DNA from: Myxococcales bacterium
GTDB lineage: Bacteria > Myxococcota_A > Polyangia > Palsa-1104
DNA: 64,000 nt
Direction: 5' to 3'
NCBI GenBank assembly: GCA_003170275.1
Contig: PNAM01000013.1
Span: 1 to 64,000, forward strand
The notes below the pieces were generated by a model. It made no database searches. It worked only from the letters and a program-made list of their open reading frames with translations, and was not told the DNA's origin. The first letter of the stretch is position 1. Each line of letters starts with the position of its first letter. Shown here piece by piece: positions 1-10,380 of the stretch. The translations under genes were made by a program, and so were the position numbers.

Positions 1-195
1 GGTGGTGGCCCGTCGGATTCGACCGGTGGGGCGGAGAGTGCGGCCGAGTTCACCAGCCCGGCTCCGGTCGGTGCCACGATTCTCCTGCGCAAGATCTCGC
101 TCGGTGGCCCGGCCCCGCGCAGCCTCGACAGCGTTCCCAGCATCTGCTGCAAGGCCGGTCAGTGCACGCTGTCCTCGTCGGCTCCGATCAAGTAG
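1..195 (+). CDS. C-terminal end of an upstream protein (partial)
   Basis: An open frame enters from the left edge and ends with TAG 13 bases before the next start codon. The visible 64 residues begin Gly-rich, continue with Ser, Ala and Pro, and end in a tail holding a Cys-Cys pair and a further Cys five residues on. This composition suits an exported, disulphide-bonded protein, but that is inference. I recognise no family. The short spacing suggests it is co-transcribed with the cytochrome lipoprotein that follows. The N-terminus and any signal peptide lie outside the window. Confidence 0.6.
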   Translation, partial: GGGPSDSTGGAESAAEFTSPAPVGATILLRKISLGGPAPRSLDSVPSICCKAGQCTLSSSAPIK

Positions 196-208
196 AGGCG
201 AAACGACC

Positions 209-1654
209 ATGCGCCGTGTCCTCGTCCTGTTCGGCATCTCGGCATTCGCCGCCGGGTGCGTCGGTGGTGGCTCCCCCGATGCGCCCGGCGGTACTTCTCC
301 GGGCGGCACCGAAGCGATCGATCCCGACGCGGACGTGTTCGCCGGCCTGCCACGCGGCGCCGATTCGCTCAAAGCGCTGTGCGCGCGCAACCACGGCGAT
401 CTGGTCGCGCGTGGCCTGTGCGCCAGCCCCGCGCCAGCGGTCGGCAGCCTGTCCGATCTGCAGCACGCGGTCGGCCTGTTCGCCGGCAACCAACCGCCGC
501 AGTTCGCGCTCACCGGCCATTCCTCGTCGCTGGTGTCGCGCTCGGTCTCGGCCATCAACCCGCGCGCGATCATCTTCACCGCGCCTTCGCAGGGCCCCAC
601 CACGCAACAGAACGATGGCAGCTTCGTCGGCGATCCCGGCTTCGTGGCGATGGGCTTCGTGCGCGGCGAGCAGTTCGTCGAGCTGGTGGCGCACGACCCG
701 CAGGTCGACGAGCTGCACTTCTACCTGGTGCGCTTCACCCAGGCGTGCAACGGCGCCGGCTGCACCAACGGCGATCTGTTGACGCCGGCGATCGAGAAGG
801 ACTGGCACGACCTGACCGTCTACGAAGACACCGATATCAAGAACACCATCTTCGACTGCCAGCACTGCCACCAGCCGGACGGCCCGTCGTCGCGCAAGCT
901 GTTGCGCATGCAGGAGCGCCGCGCGCCGTGGACCCACTGGCTGCGCAACAACCTCAACGAGCCGGGCGGCGTCTCGCTGCTAGCGGACTTTCAGAAGATG
1001 CACGGCACCGACGAGGACTACGCCGGCATCCCGGGCAACCTGATCGCCACGCCGCGCTCCGATCCGCTGGTGCTCGAGGCGCTGGTCGACAACAACAGTC
1101 TGTCGCCGCAGCCCAACGAGTTCGTCGGCGCGCGCATCGAGAACGAGGTCGACCACTCGGCGCCGTCGCAGCCGTCGGTCAACGATCCGGTCGGCGCGAG
1201 CGCCACGTGGGATCAGATCCACCAGCGCGCGGTGGCGGGCCTGGCGATCCCCGTCCCGTACCACGACGTCAAGGTCACCGACGCGAGCAAGGTGGCGAGC
1301 ATGACCACCGCGTACCGTCAGGCGATCAGCAGCGGCTCGCACGCGAGCCTGCCGGACATCCGCGACGTGTTCCTCGACCAGGGACTGAGCGATCTGGGTT
1401 TTCAGCCGGAGCCCGGCCTCGACGGCGCGGGCATCCTGGTCGAAATGTGCCAGCGCTGCCACAACGGCACGCTCGACCAGTCGATCTCGCGCGCGCGCTT
1501 CGACGTGACCAACCTGTCGACCCTGAGTCGCGGCGCCAAGGACAACGCGATCGCGCGGCTGCGCGCCGGCGGCGCCAAGCTCATGCCGCCGGCCCGATTC
1601 GGGTCGCTGTCGGCCCAGGAAATCGACGCGGCGGTGGCCGAGCTCATGAAGTAG
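209..1654 (+). CDS. Di-heme c-type cytochrome lipoprotein
   Basis: Predicted outer-membrane or periplasmic lipoprotein of 481 residues. The start ATG was chosen because it gives a clean lipoprotein signal (two Arg, a hydrophobic stretch, lipobox FAAGC with Cys17). Two CxxCH heme-binding motifs are visible, CQHCH at residues 217-221 and CQRCH at 414-418. The second sits in a C-terminal stretch that resembles a small cytochrome c domain, ending in an LMPP-like heme-ligand region (KLMPPARFG). The spacing of about 200 residues recalls multi-domain cytochromes of Myxococcota and Planctomycetes with poorly characterised electron-transfer roles. No catalytic domain is recognisable between the hemes. 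It follows the truncated gene after 13 bases, so the two are probably one transcript. Confidence 0.82.
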   Translation: MRRVLVLFGISAFAAGCVGGGSPDAPGGTSPGGTEAIDPDADVFAGLPRGADSLKALCARNHGDLVARGLCASPAPAVGSLSDLQHAVGLFAGNQPPQFALTGHSSSLVSRSVSAINPRAIIFTAPSQGPTTQQNDGSFVGDPGFVAMGFVRGEQFVELVAHDPQVDELHFYLVRFTQACNGAGCTNGDLLTPAIEKDWHDLTVYEDTDIKNTIFDCQHCHQPDGPSSRKLLRMQERRAPWTHWLRNNLNEPGGVSLLADFQKMHGTDEDYAGIPGNLIATPRSDPLVLEALVDNNSLSPQPNEFVGARIENEVDHSAPSQPSVNDPVGASATWDQIHQRAVAGLAIPVPYHDVKVTDASKVASMTTAYRQAISSGSHASLPDIRDVFLDQGLSDLGFQPEPGLDGAGILVEMCQRCHNGTLDQSISRARFDVTNLSTLSRGAKDNAIARLRAGGAKLMPPARFGSLSAQEIDAAVAELMK

Positions 1655-1742
1655 CGATAGGCACCGTGCGAAAAGAATTCAGGTATTTGTCTGACATCAT
1701 TGTAAGTTGAAACACTCACCGTTGGGTGCGAAACTAGAGGCC

Positions 1743-2276
1743 GTGGCTGCCCTGACGCCAGGCCCCGCCGAGTACCTGAACCTGGTCTTGCGCTCCAGCC
1801 GCGAGCAGTTCGCCGAAGCCTTCCCGCACTACTTTCTGGTCGGCACGCCCACCTTCAACGATCCCGAATGGTCGCAGCGCACCGACGTGGTCGACTTCAC
1901 CAGCACCAACCAGGAAAAGACCACCGCCAAGCAGGAGCGCGTCGAAGGCGTGGGCATCCCGATGGTCCTGCCGCTGCGCAAGGTGCAGGCCGAGTACCCG
2001 TCGATGATCACGGTCGGCCGCGCGGTGAACTGCGACGTGGTGATCCGCGATCCGCAGATGTCCAAGTTCCACGCGTTCTTTCGCCTGCGCTCGGATCACA
2101 TCCTCTTGTGCGACGCCGGCTCCACCAACGGCACGTTCCTCGCGTCCGAGCGGCTGCCGCCCAAGGGGCCGGCGCGCATGGTGGTGCCGGGCGACGTGAT
2201 CGGCTTCGGCCAGCTCGATTTCACGCTGCTCGATCCCGGCGAGTGCTGGGAGCGGCTGCACACGCGTTCGCACTGA
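1743..2276 (+). CDS. FHA-domain protein
   Basis: Cytoplasmic protein of about 177 residues whose C-terminal half is a forkhead-associated domain. The conserved features are GR (in TVGRA), the S-x-x-H equivalent (SKFHAFFR) and the loop GSTNGT. FHA domains bind phosphothreonine peptides, so this is a likely reader of Ser/Thr kinase signalling, and one kinase is encoded at 7855. The N-terminal 80 residues (starting ALTPGPAEYLNLVL) match nothing I know. The start is uncertain: GTG at 1743 has a weak GAG upstream, while TTG at 1707 would add 12 residues without a better ribosome-binding site. Confidence 0.85.
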   Translation: MAALTPGPAEYLNLVLRSSREQFAEAFPHYFLVGTPTFNDPEWSQRTDVVDFTSTNQEKTTAKQERVEGVGIPMVLPLRKVQAEYPSMITVGRAVNCDVVIRDPQMSKFHAFFRLRSDHILLCDAGSTNGTFLASERLPPKGPARMVVPGDVIGFGQLDFTLLDPGECWERLHTRSH

Positions 2277-2291
2277 AGTAGACTCGCGCGC

Positions 2292-2561
2292 ATGAACGAA
2301 ATCGAAGAGGCCCTCAGCAAGATCACGGATCCGCTCGACCGCTTCCTCGGCGCGATCCAGGCCATGTCGATCGCCTCGCGCATCTCGTCGCGCATCACCG
2401 AGGCGATGACCGTCGCGCCCGAGAAGGCCGCCGAGCTCGAGGCCGCAGACCAGCACGCGGTCAACACCATCAGCGCGGCGCACATCGAGGCCAAGAAGGC
2501 GCTGATCGTCTACCTCGACGAGCACATCGCCGCGGTGCTCGCGCGCAAGCAGGGCAACTAG
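2292..2561 (+). CDS. Small helical protein of unknown function
   Basis: A protein of 89 residues, 15 bases downstream of the FHA gene on the same strand. It is rich in Ala, Glu and Ile with few Gly or Pro, and heptad-like spacing of hydrophobic residues suggests a helical bundle or coiled coil. There is no signal peptide or membrane segment. I recognise no family. Its position between the FHA protein and the DUF952 protein suggests a shared transcript, but nothing more can be said about function. Confidence 0.6.
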   Translation: MNEIEEALSKITDPLDRFLGAIQAMSIASRISSRITEAMTVAPEKAAELEAADQHAVNTISAAHIEAKKALIVYLDEHIAAVLARKQGN

Positions 2562-2575
2562 CGCGGAGATCTTCG

Positions 2576-2914
2576 ATGGGCTCTGAAGGTTCCGGCGTGA
2601 GGTGGCTCTATCACGTGTTGAGTGTCGCGGACGATCTCGGCGATCCCTTCGCGCCGCCGTCGCTGGCGGTCGAGGGGTTCATCCACTGCTCGTTCTTGCC
2701 GTTGGTCGCCGAGAGCGCGCGGCGCTACTTCGCGCCGGGCGCTCGGTTGCGGGTCCTGCGCATCGATCCGGCGCGGGTCGGCGCGAAGATCGAGATCGCG
2801 TCGACGCCGCGCGGACCCATGCCGCACGTGCTGGGTGCGATCCCGCGCAGCGCGATCGTCGAGACGTTGACGCTCGATGCGCTGGCGGGCGCGCCCGACT
2901 TCGTTACTTCTTGA
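2576..2914 (+). CDS. DUF952 family protein
   Basis: A 112-residue protein of the DUF952 family, widespread in bacteria and without an assigned reaction. Family marks visible are LYHVLS near the start, the EGFIHCSFLP motif at about residue 40, the LRVLRIDPARVG strand and the MPHVLGAIP loop. These proteins are structurally related to ADP-ribosyltransferase-like folds by some reports, but no activity should be assumed. The ATG has a good Shine-Dalgarno (GGAGATC) just upstream. Its last 11 bases overlap the 3' end of the opposing gene. Confidence 0.8.
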   Translation: MGSEGSGVRWLYHVLSVADDLGDPFAPPSLAVEGFIHCSFLPLVAESARRYFAPGARLRVLRIDPARVGAKIEIASTPRGPMPHVLGAIPRSAIVETLTLDALAGAPDFVTS

Positions 2915-3272
2915 TCTCGGTGGTGGTCTTGGTCTCGGTGCTGCCGCCGTTCGCGGTCTCGACCTTGTGGGTCTTGGTGGACTTCTTGTTGCCGCCCAGC
3001 GTGGTGCCGCTCTCGGTCTTCTCCGACACGGTGGTCGTGCCGTCGGCGGGCTTGGCCGGATGATCGGCGTCCACCTTGGGCGAGACGGTCTCGCTGGTGG
3101 TCTCCGTCTTCACCGCGTCGTTCTCGGCCTTCTTCGACTTCGTCGTCTTCTTCTTGCCGGTCATGGTGGTGCCGGTCTCTGACTTCTCGCTCTTTTCGGT
3201 CTTCTCCGCATGGGCGAGACCGGTGAACGCGACGAAGGCGAAGGCACTGAGGACGATGGCGAGCTTCTGCAT
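2904..3272 (-). CDS. Secreted Lys/Thr/Glu-rich repeat protein
   Basis: A 122-residue secreted protein. The start ATG is preceded by a strong AGGAGATC and gives a clear Sec signal peptide ending in LAHA. The mature part is almost entirely Lys, Thr, Glu and Ser. It contains two diverged copies of a roughly 35-residue unit: SETGTTMTGKKKTTKSKK with ETTSE at its end, and TESGTTLGGNKKSTKTHK with TTTE at its end. It is probably disordered and strongly charged. No enzymatic motif is visible. It might interact with polyanions at the envelope, but that is a guess. The stop codon lies inside the DUF952 gene on the other strand. Confidence 0.72.
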   Translation of the reverse strand: MQKLAIVLSAFAFVAFTGLAHAEKTEKSEKSETGTTMTGKKKTTKSKKAENDAVKTETTSETVSPKVDADHPAKPADGTTTVSEKTESGTTLGGNKKSTKTHKVETANGGSTETKTTTEIKK

Positions 3273-3463
3273 TGTGTGATCTCCTGAATTACGTTTAAGC
3301 CTGACCAATGCAGTCGCCGTGCCGTCGGCGGTGATTCGAAAACCCATTCAATTACTAACGCTTGAGAAACGGAAATCGTTTTCCAGCGTGAGATCTGGGG
3401 CGAAACGGCCATGGCAACCATTTCTCATGCGGCGTCGTGCCCCAGTGAACTACCATGCGGGAA

Positions 3464-4363
3464 ATGCCGGAGCTGCCGGACATCACCGTCTATCTCGAAG
3501 CGCTCGCGCCGCGCGTGCTCGGCCAGCCGCTCGAGCGCGTGCGGCTCGCCAGCCCGTTCGTGTTGCGCTCCGTCGAGCCGCCGCTCCCGGCGGTCATCGG
3601 CAAGCGCGTGCTGGCGCTGCGCCGGCTGGGCAAGCGGATCGTCTTCGCGCTCGAGGACGAGCTGTTCGTGGTCTTGCACCTGATGGTTGCGGGCCGGCTC
3701 AAGTGGGGCGCGCCGAGCGCGAAGCCGCACGGCAAGATCGGATTGGCCGCGTTCGATTTTCCGACCGGCACGCTGCTGCTCACCGAGGCGTCGTCCAAGA
3801 AGCGCGCGTCGCTGAACGTGGTGCGCGGCGAAGCTGCGCTGGCGGAGCATTCGCGCGGCGGGCTGGAGCCGCTCGACGCCACGCCGGCGCAGTTCGCCGC
3901 GGCGCTCACGCGCGAGAACCACACGCTCAAGCGCGCGCTCACCGATCCGCGCATCTTCTCGGGCATCGGCAACGCGTACTCCGACGAGCTGCTGCACCGC
4001 GCGCGCCTGTCGCCGGTGCGGCTCACGTCGAAGCTCACGCCCGAGGAGATCACGCGCCTGCACGAAGCGACGCGCGCGACGCTGCTGGAGTGGACCGAGC
4101 GCTTGCGGCGCGAGACGGGCGACCGGTTTCCCGAGAAGGTCACCGCGTTCCGCGATGGGATGGCGGTGCACGGTCGCTATCGCCAGCCGTGCCCGGTGTG
4201 CGGCGGGCCGGTGCAGCGCATCCGCTACGCGGAGAACGAGACCAACTATTGCCCGGCGTGCCAGACCGGGGGCAAGCTGCTCGCGGATCGTGGCCTCTCG
4301 CGCCTGTTGCACGGCGATTGGCCCAAGACACTCGAAGAGCTGGAGGAGCGCAAACGAAAATGA
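3464..4363 (+). CDS. mutM: Fpg/Nei-family DNA glycosylase
   Basis: Base-excision repair glycosylase of the Fpg/Nei family, 299 residues, normally removing 8-oxoguanine and other oxidised bases. The start was set at the second ATG because the family needs an N-terminal Pro after Met removal: PELPD begins at residue 2 with catalytic Pro2 and Glu3. Lys57 (LGKRIVF) is conserved. The C-terminal zinc finger has Cys243, Cys246, Cys263 and Cys266. The beta-hairpin Arg expected four residues before the third zinc Cys is Asn-Glu here (ENETNYC instead of the usual QRATFYC), so lesion range may differ from classical MutM. It overlaps the next gene by ATGA. Confidence 0.9.
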   Translation: MPELPDITVYLEALAPRVLGQPLERVRLASPFVLRSVEPPLPAVIGKRVLALRRLGKRIVFALEDELFVVLHLMVAGRLKWGAPSAKPHGKIGLAAFDFPTGTLLLTEASSKKRASLNVVRGEAALAEHSRGGLEPLDATPAQFAAALTRENHTLKRALTDPRIFSGIGNAYSDELLHRARLSPVRLTSKLTPEEITRLHEATRATLLEWTERLRRETGDRFPEKVTAFRDGMAVHGRYRQPCPVCGGPVQRIRYAENETNYCPACQTGGKLLADRGLSRLLHGDWPKTLEELEERKRK

Positions 4364-5082
4364 GCGAGAGCGGCTTTGACGTGACCGTGCCGGGCGCGGG
4401 CGCAGGCGCTGGCGCAGGGGATGTCCCGCCGTCGCCGAGCTACGCGGTGCTGCCCAGGGGCGCCACGCGCGGCATGGTCGTGCTGCACGAGATCTTCGGG
4501 CGCATGCCGGAGATCGATCGGGTGGTCGATCGGTTCGGCGCGGCGGGCTATGCGGCTGTAGCGCCCGATCTGTTCCGCTCGTCGCTGCGCCCGATCTGCA
4601 TCGCGCGCGCGATTCGCGCGATCGCCAACGGCGAGGGCGCGCAGCTCGATCAGATCCGGCGCGCCCGCGACTGGCTGTGCGAGCGCACCGGAATCGCCCA
4701 CGGGAAGATCGGCGTGATCGGCTTCTGCATGGGCGGCGGCTTCGCGCTCGCGGTCGGCCGCGGCTGGGGCGCGGTCTCCACCAACTACGGCGAGGTCCCG
4801 CCTACCGAGATCATGCGCGGCATCGGCCCGGTGATCGGCTGTTACGGAGGCCGCGACCGTCTGTTCGGCAAGAACGCGCAGAAGCTCGAGCAGCGCCTCG
4901 CGCCCCTCGGCGTCGAGGTCGAGACGCACACCTTCCCCGAGGTGGGCCACTCGTTCCTCACCGACGGCGATCACCCGGTCGCGCGTCGCCTCAGCGCGCC
5001 GCTCCTACGCGTCTCCTACGACCCGGCGATCGCCGATCAGGCCTGGCAGTTGATCCACGCCTTCTTCGACCGTCATCTCTGA
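4360..5082 (+). CDS. Dienelactone hydrolase family protein
   Basis: An alpha/beta hydrolase of 240 residues in the dienelactone hydrolase family. The nucleophile elbow is GFCMGG with Cys123, followed by Asp166 (GGRDRLFG) and His197 (VGHSF), which matches the Cys-Asp-His triad of the family. The HEIFG motif near the N-terminus carries the Glu that primes the Cys. The first 20 residues hold a run of alternating Gly and Ala that is unusual and probably a flexible tail. It is translationally coupled to the Fpg gene by a 4-base ATGA overlap, although a functional link between the two is not obvious. Substrate is unknown. Confidence 0.88.
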   Translation: MSESGFDVTVPGAGAGAGAGDVPPSPSYAVLPRGATRGMVVLHEIFGRMPEIDRVVDRFGAAGYAAVAPDLFRSSLRPICIARAIRAIANGEGAQLDQIRRARDWLCERTGIAHGKIGVIGFCMGGGFALAVGRGWGAVSTNYGEVPPTEIMRGIGPVIGCYGGRDRLFGKNAQKLEQRLAPLGVEVETHTFPEVGHSFLTDGDHPVARRLSAPLLRVSYDPAIADQAWQLIHAFFDRHL

Positions 5083-6065
5083 AAGTGGGCGGCGAAGAAG
5101 GCGAGGCTGTCGTGGATGCGGGCGCGCCAGAGCTGGAAGTTGTGGCGGCCGGGGATGAGCGTGAGCTGGTGCGTGACGCCCGCGGTGGCGAGCACGTCGT
5201 GTAGGTAGGCGGCGGCGTCCTGGAGCGCGAAGTCGTCTTCGGTGCCGCAGTCGAGGAACAGGGCCAGCTTGCCCTCGGGCAACGTGGCGGCGAGCGTGGC
5301 CGGGTCGTGCGCGCGCCAGTTGGCGAGATCGGGGCCGAACAGGCCGCGCACCAGCGTGCCGATCTCGCCCACGTCGAGACCCCACTTGCTTGGATCGGTC
5401 ACCAGCTGCACCGCGTCCTTGCGGTAGGGATGCGGGCCGGCGTAGAGGAGGGCGACCACGCCGGAGTGGCTGGCGGCGGCGCTGTAGAGCTCCGGGTGGC
5501 GCATCGCGATGGAGAGCGCGCCGAAGCCGCCCATCGACAGCCCGCCGATCGCGCGGCCTGCGCGCGTCGAGATCGTGCGGTAGGTCGAGTCGACGTGCGC
5601 GATCAGATCGCGCGTCAGGTAGTCCTCGTAGCGCGGCGTGCGCACGCAGAAGCTCTCCGGCGCCTCCGCCCGCCGGAAGAAGCGCTTGGCGGGGCCGCGC
5701 ATGCACGCGTCGTAATCGGCGGGCGCCACCGAGTTGGTGTAGAAGCTCGCGTCGCCGTCGGGCATCACCACGATCGCGCGCAGGCCGAGACTGTCGGCCG
5801 CCTGATCGAGCTTGCCCGCCTCGAGCCAGTCGTTCTCGTTGCCGCTCAGCCCGTGCAAAAGGTAGATGACCGGAAAGCGCGCGCTCGACTCGGCGTAACC
5901 GGCGGGCAGATACGCGCGATAGCGCTTGTCGACCCCCAGCGAGTCCGCCTGAAAGCGACCCTCGATGACGCTGCCGCGCGCCCGCGCTTCCGTCGCTGGC
6001 GGGGTCGGCGCCGGCCGCGCGCACGCCGCCAGCAACAGCCCCAAAGCCACCACCGCTCGACGCAC
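5073..6065 (-). CDS. Esterase-family lipoprotein (alpha/beta hydrolase)
   Basis: Predicted lipid-anchored esterase of about 330 residues, of the Esterase D / antigen 85 type. The GTG start gives a short n-region with two Arg and a lipobox LLAAC. Later come LLHGLSGNEN (oxyanion region), GLSMGG with the nucleophile at about Ser177, DCGTEDDF for the acid, and GRHNFQLW for the catalytic His. Family members hydrolyse short esters or transfer acyl groups. A TTG at 6092 would extend the N-terminus but spoils the signal. The last 10 bases overlap the 3' end of the dienelactone hydrolase gene. Confidence 0.83.
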   Translation of the reverse strand: MRRAVVALGLLLAACARPAPTPPATEARARGSVIEGRFQADSLGVDKRYRAYLPAGYAESSARFPVIYLLHGLSGNENDWLEAGKLDQAADSLGLRAIVVMPDGDASFYTNSVAPADYDACMRGPAKRFFRRAEAPESFCVRTPRYEDYLTRDLIAHVDSTYRTISTRAGRAIGGLSMGGFGALSIAMRHPELYSAAASHSGVVALLYAGPHPYRKDAVQLVTDPSKWGLDVGEIGTLVRGLFGPDLANWRAHDPATLAATLPEGKLALFLDCGTEDDFALQDAAAYLHDVLATAGVTHQLTLIPGRHNFQLWRARIHDSLAFFAAHFQR

Positions 6066-6084
6066 CGCGCCAGGATAGAACAGA

Positions 6085-6119
6085 GATAACAAGCGGACTT
6101 AACTTTTTAACTTTTGGCG
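6085..6119 (+). repeat. 35-bp intergenic repeat, copy A
   Basis: This 35-bp stretch begins GATAACAAGCGGACTTAAC and ends in two tandem TTAACTTTT-like units followed by GGCG. It is identical to 16377-16411 and matches the complement of 13077-13107 with one mismatch. It lies between divergent genes, where promoters are expected. Confidence 0.85.
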
Positions 6120-6126
6120 AGAATCG

Positions 6127-6155
6127 TTGACAGACACTCAGGTCAGAGTTACGTC
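6127..6155 (+). promoter_or_regulatory. Possible promoter of the Cys-rich MYXO-CTERM gene
   Basis: A perfect TTGACA sits at 6127-6132, followed 17 bases later by TACGTC, a poor match to a -10 box. The start codon is only 8 bases beyond, which would leave almost no leader. It is directly downstream of repeat copy A. Confidence 0.3.
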
Positions 6156-6163
6156 TTTCAGCC

Positions 6164-7822
6164 ATGCGGACCCTGGTCGCGATGGTCGTCCTCGGGAGCG
6201 TGTCTCCGGCATTCGCGCTCACGCAGCCCAACGGCGCGACCATCCCGTCGGCGCCGGGCTGCAACGCCGGCAAGCCCGACGGGCTGGCCGCGGTGTTCGC
6301 CTGTCAGTGCGATCAACCGAACGTCTGCAACCTCGGCGCGCCGTGCGCCAGCCAGACCAGCTGCGACGACGGCAAGCACGCCACCTGCGAGACCACGCTG
6401 TGGCACAGCTTCAACGACAACACCTGCATCCCGTCGAATCGCAGCGGGCTCGACCCGGTCGCCGACGCGTCGCTCACGCCCGACACCTTCCACCCGACCT
6501 GCGGGCTCACCTTCACCGTCGTCACGCGCGCCAACGCGCGCTTTCAGAACGCGTTCGGCTGGTACAACGTCACCGGCCAGACGCCCGCCACGAGCGACCT
6601 GCACGCGATCCTCGACTGCGCCAGCGCGACCGGCGCGCAGGTGGTGCTCGACGTGAAGAACGATCCCAACTACACCGGCGGCGACATCGGCTTCTTCCTG
6701 GTCACGCCCGAGGACCACGCGCAGCACGGCTCGTGCGCGGGCGGCAACTGCTGCGCGACCCCCTTGCGGTTTCAGAACGGCGAAGGCTTCGTCTACTACT
6801 CGCAGCGCCAGTTCAACCCCGACGACACCGGCGCCAATTCGTTCGTGCACCTGGTGATCTACGACTCGAAGATCGTTACACGAAAGTTCTACTTCGCCTG
6901 GGAGGACATCTTCGGCGGGTCGAACAACACCTTCACCGATCTGGTCACCAGCGTGCAGGGCGTGGAGTGCTCGGGCGGTGGCACCGTGTGCTCGACGGGG
7001 AAGGGCGGCGTGTGCGACCACGGCGTCAACCGCTGCGACAAGGGCACGCTCACCTGCATCGACCTGTACCAGCCCGACACCGAGCGCTGCGACGGGCTCG
7101 ACAACGACTGCAACGGCGTCGTCGACGACGGCGCCGTCTGCCCCAACGCGGGCGACGTGTGCTCGAACGGCGAGTGCGTGCCGCACTGCGCGCAGTCGAG
7201 CGAGTTCGCCTGCGCGGGGCAGATGACCTGCGACGCGGCGACCGGGCTGTGCTCGGATCCGGCGTGCGCGCCCTCTGTTATCACGTGCCCGGCCGACCAG
7301 GTGTGCCGCGGCGGGCAATGCATGGGCGCGTGCGACGGCATCGTGTGCCCGCTCGGAACCGAGTGCCGGCTTGGGAGCTGCGTGGATCCGTGCAAGAGCG
7401 TTACCTGCCCGGCGATGCAGGTGTGCGCGGGCGGCCTGTGCGTGCCCGGCTGCAACCAGTGCGCGGGGTTGACCTGCGTCGGCGCCGACAAGTGCGACCC
7501 GGTGAGCGGCACGTGCTTCGATCCGAGCTGCGCGAACGGCTGCGCACCCGGCACGTTCTGCGACAGCGGCGTGTGCCAGGACGCGTGCGCGGGCGCGGTC
7601 TGCCCGGCGGGCCACGTGTGCACCGGCGGCGAGTGCGTGATCACCAACGGCAGCGACGGGGGAGCGGGCGCCGGGCCGGTCGGCGGCGGCGGCGATCCGG
7701 CGCACGATCCGACGCCGGTCGCCGGCTGCGGCTGTCAGGCGCGCGCGGGGAACGCGCAGAGCGCGTGGCTGTTCGTGCTGCTGCTCGCGGGTGGCCTCGT
7801 GCGCCCGCGCCGCCGCCGGTGA
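6164..7822 (+). CDS. Cys-rich cell-surface protein with MYXO-CTERM-like tail
   Basis: A 552-residue exported protein. It has a Sec signal peptide (cleaved about after FALT), an N-terminal globular half, then a long Cys-rich half of repeated units of the form CPxxQVCxGGxC, resembling EGF or proteinase-inhibitor-like cysteine repeats. Around residues 306-320 lies CDGLDNDCNGVVDDG, the MopE-type metal-binding motif found in Myxococcota. The C-terminus reads GCGCQAR, a hydrophobic helix, then PRRRR: a MYXO-CTERM-like sorting signal thought to be handled by a rhombosortase-like system. It is probably surface-anchored. The target of binding is unknown. It is divergent from the esterase. Confidence 0.85.
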   Translation: MRTLVAMVVLGSVSPAFALTQPNGATIPSAPGCNAGKPDGLAAVFACQCDQPNVCNLGAPCASQTSCDDGKHATCETTLWHSFNDNTCIPSNRSGLDPVADASLTPDTFHPTCGLTFTVVTRANARFQNAFGWYNVTGQTPATSDLHAILDCASATGAQVVLDVKNDPNYTGGDIGFFLVTPEDHAQHGSCAGGNCCATPLRFQNGEGFVYYSQRQFNPDDTGANSFVHLVIYDSKIVTRKFYFAWEDIFGGSNNTFTDLVTSVQGVECSGGGTVCSTGKGGVCDHGVNRCDKGTLTCIDLYQPDTERCDGLDNDCNGVVDDGAVCPNAGDVCSNGECVPHCAQSSEFACAGQMTCDAATGLCSDPACAPSVITCPADQVCRGGQCMGACDGIVCPLGTECRLGSCVDPCKSVTCPAMQVCAGGLCVPGCNQCAGLTCVGADKCDPVSGTCFDPSCANGCAPGTFCDSGVCQDACAGAVCPAGHVCTGGECVITNGSDGGAGAGPVGGGGDPAHDPTPVAGCGCQARAGNAQSAWLFVLLLAGGLVRPRRRR

Positions 7823-7854
7823 AAAGCCCGCGGATCTGAGCTACAGTCGGCGAA

Positions 7855-9789
<1,935 letters not shown>

Positions 9790-9858
9790 CCGGTTCTAAA
9801 CACGGCAGCGACGGGCGCAAGCGCTCCTGCTCGCGCCCATTCCGCTTAGATCCCGCGT

Positions 9859-10380
9859 ATGGACCCGCGCCGATTTGTGCTCTGCGCCGTGCTGGTCGGG
9901 GGATGCCTCCCGCATACGCCGCTGCCGCGCTGGAGCGAGGCGTCCAAGGAGCTGTGCCAGGGCGGCATGTGCTATCGCGTCGGTGAGCTGGGTCCGTCGT
10001 GGCAGGCGGTGCATCGCGAAGCGGGGAGCATCGGCTTCTTCGATGCGCAGAGCGGCGGGGTGATCGAGTCCAACGCCACCTGCCGCGACGACGCCGAGGC
10101 GACCCCGCTGCGCAACCTGACCGGGCAGCTGCTGATCGGCTACACCGAGCGCGAGATCCGCGAGGAGAGGACGGTGCAGCTCGCCGAGCGCGACGCGCTC
10201 TACAGCCGCGTCGACGCCAAGCTCGACGGCGTGCCGATCACGCTGCAGCTCTACGTGATCAAGCGCAACGGCTGCATCTTCGACCTGAGCTACGCCGCGC
10301 CGCCGGATCGCCAGTCCGCCGGGCAAGCCGACTTTCAGCGCTTCGTCGACGGGTTCGTCGACCTGCGGAGACGCAAGTGA
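9859..10380 (+). CDS. Lipoprotein, first gene of the Mla/MCE operon
   Basis: A 173-residue lipoprotein with lipobox LVGGC (Cys16). After a Pro-rich spacer the body contains Cys pairs (LCQGGMC, and further Cys later) and ends in a positively charged tail DLRRRK. The fold is unknown to me. It overlaps the permease gene by GTGA, so it is part of the lipid-transport operon. I infer it to be an accessory outer-membrane or periplasmic component, perhaps filling a role played by MlaA or MlaC elsewhere, but no homology to them is visible. Confidence 0.75.
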   Translation: MDPRRFVLCAVLVGGCLPHTPLPRWSEASKELCQGGMCYRVGELGPSWQAVHREAGSIGFFDAQSGGVIESNATCRDDAEATPLRNLTGQLLIGYTEREIREERTVQLAERDALYSRVDAKLDGVPITLQLYVIKRNGCIFDLSYAAPPDRQSAGQADFQRFVDGFVDLRRRK

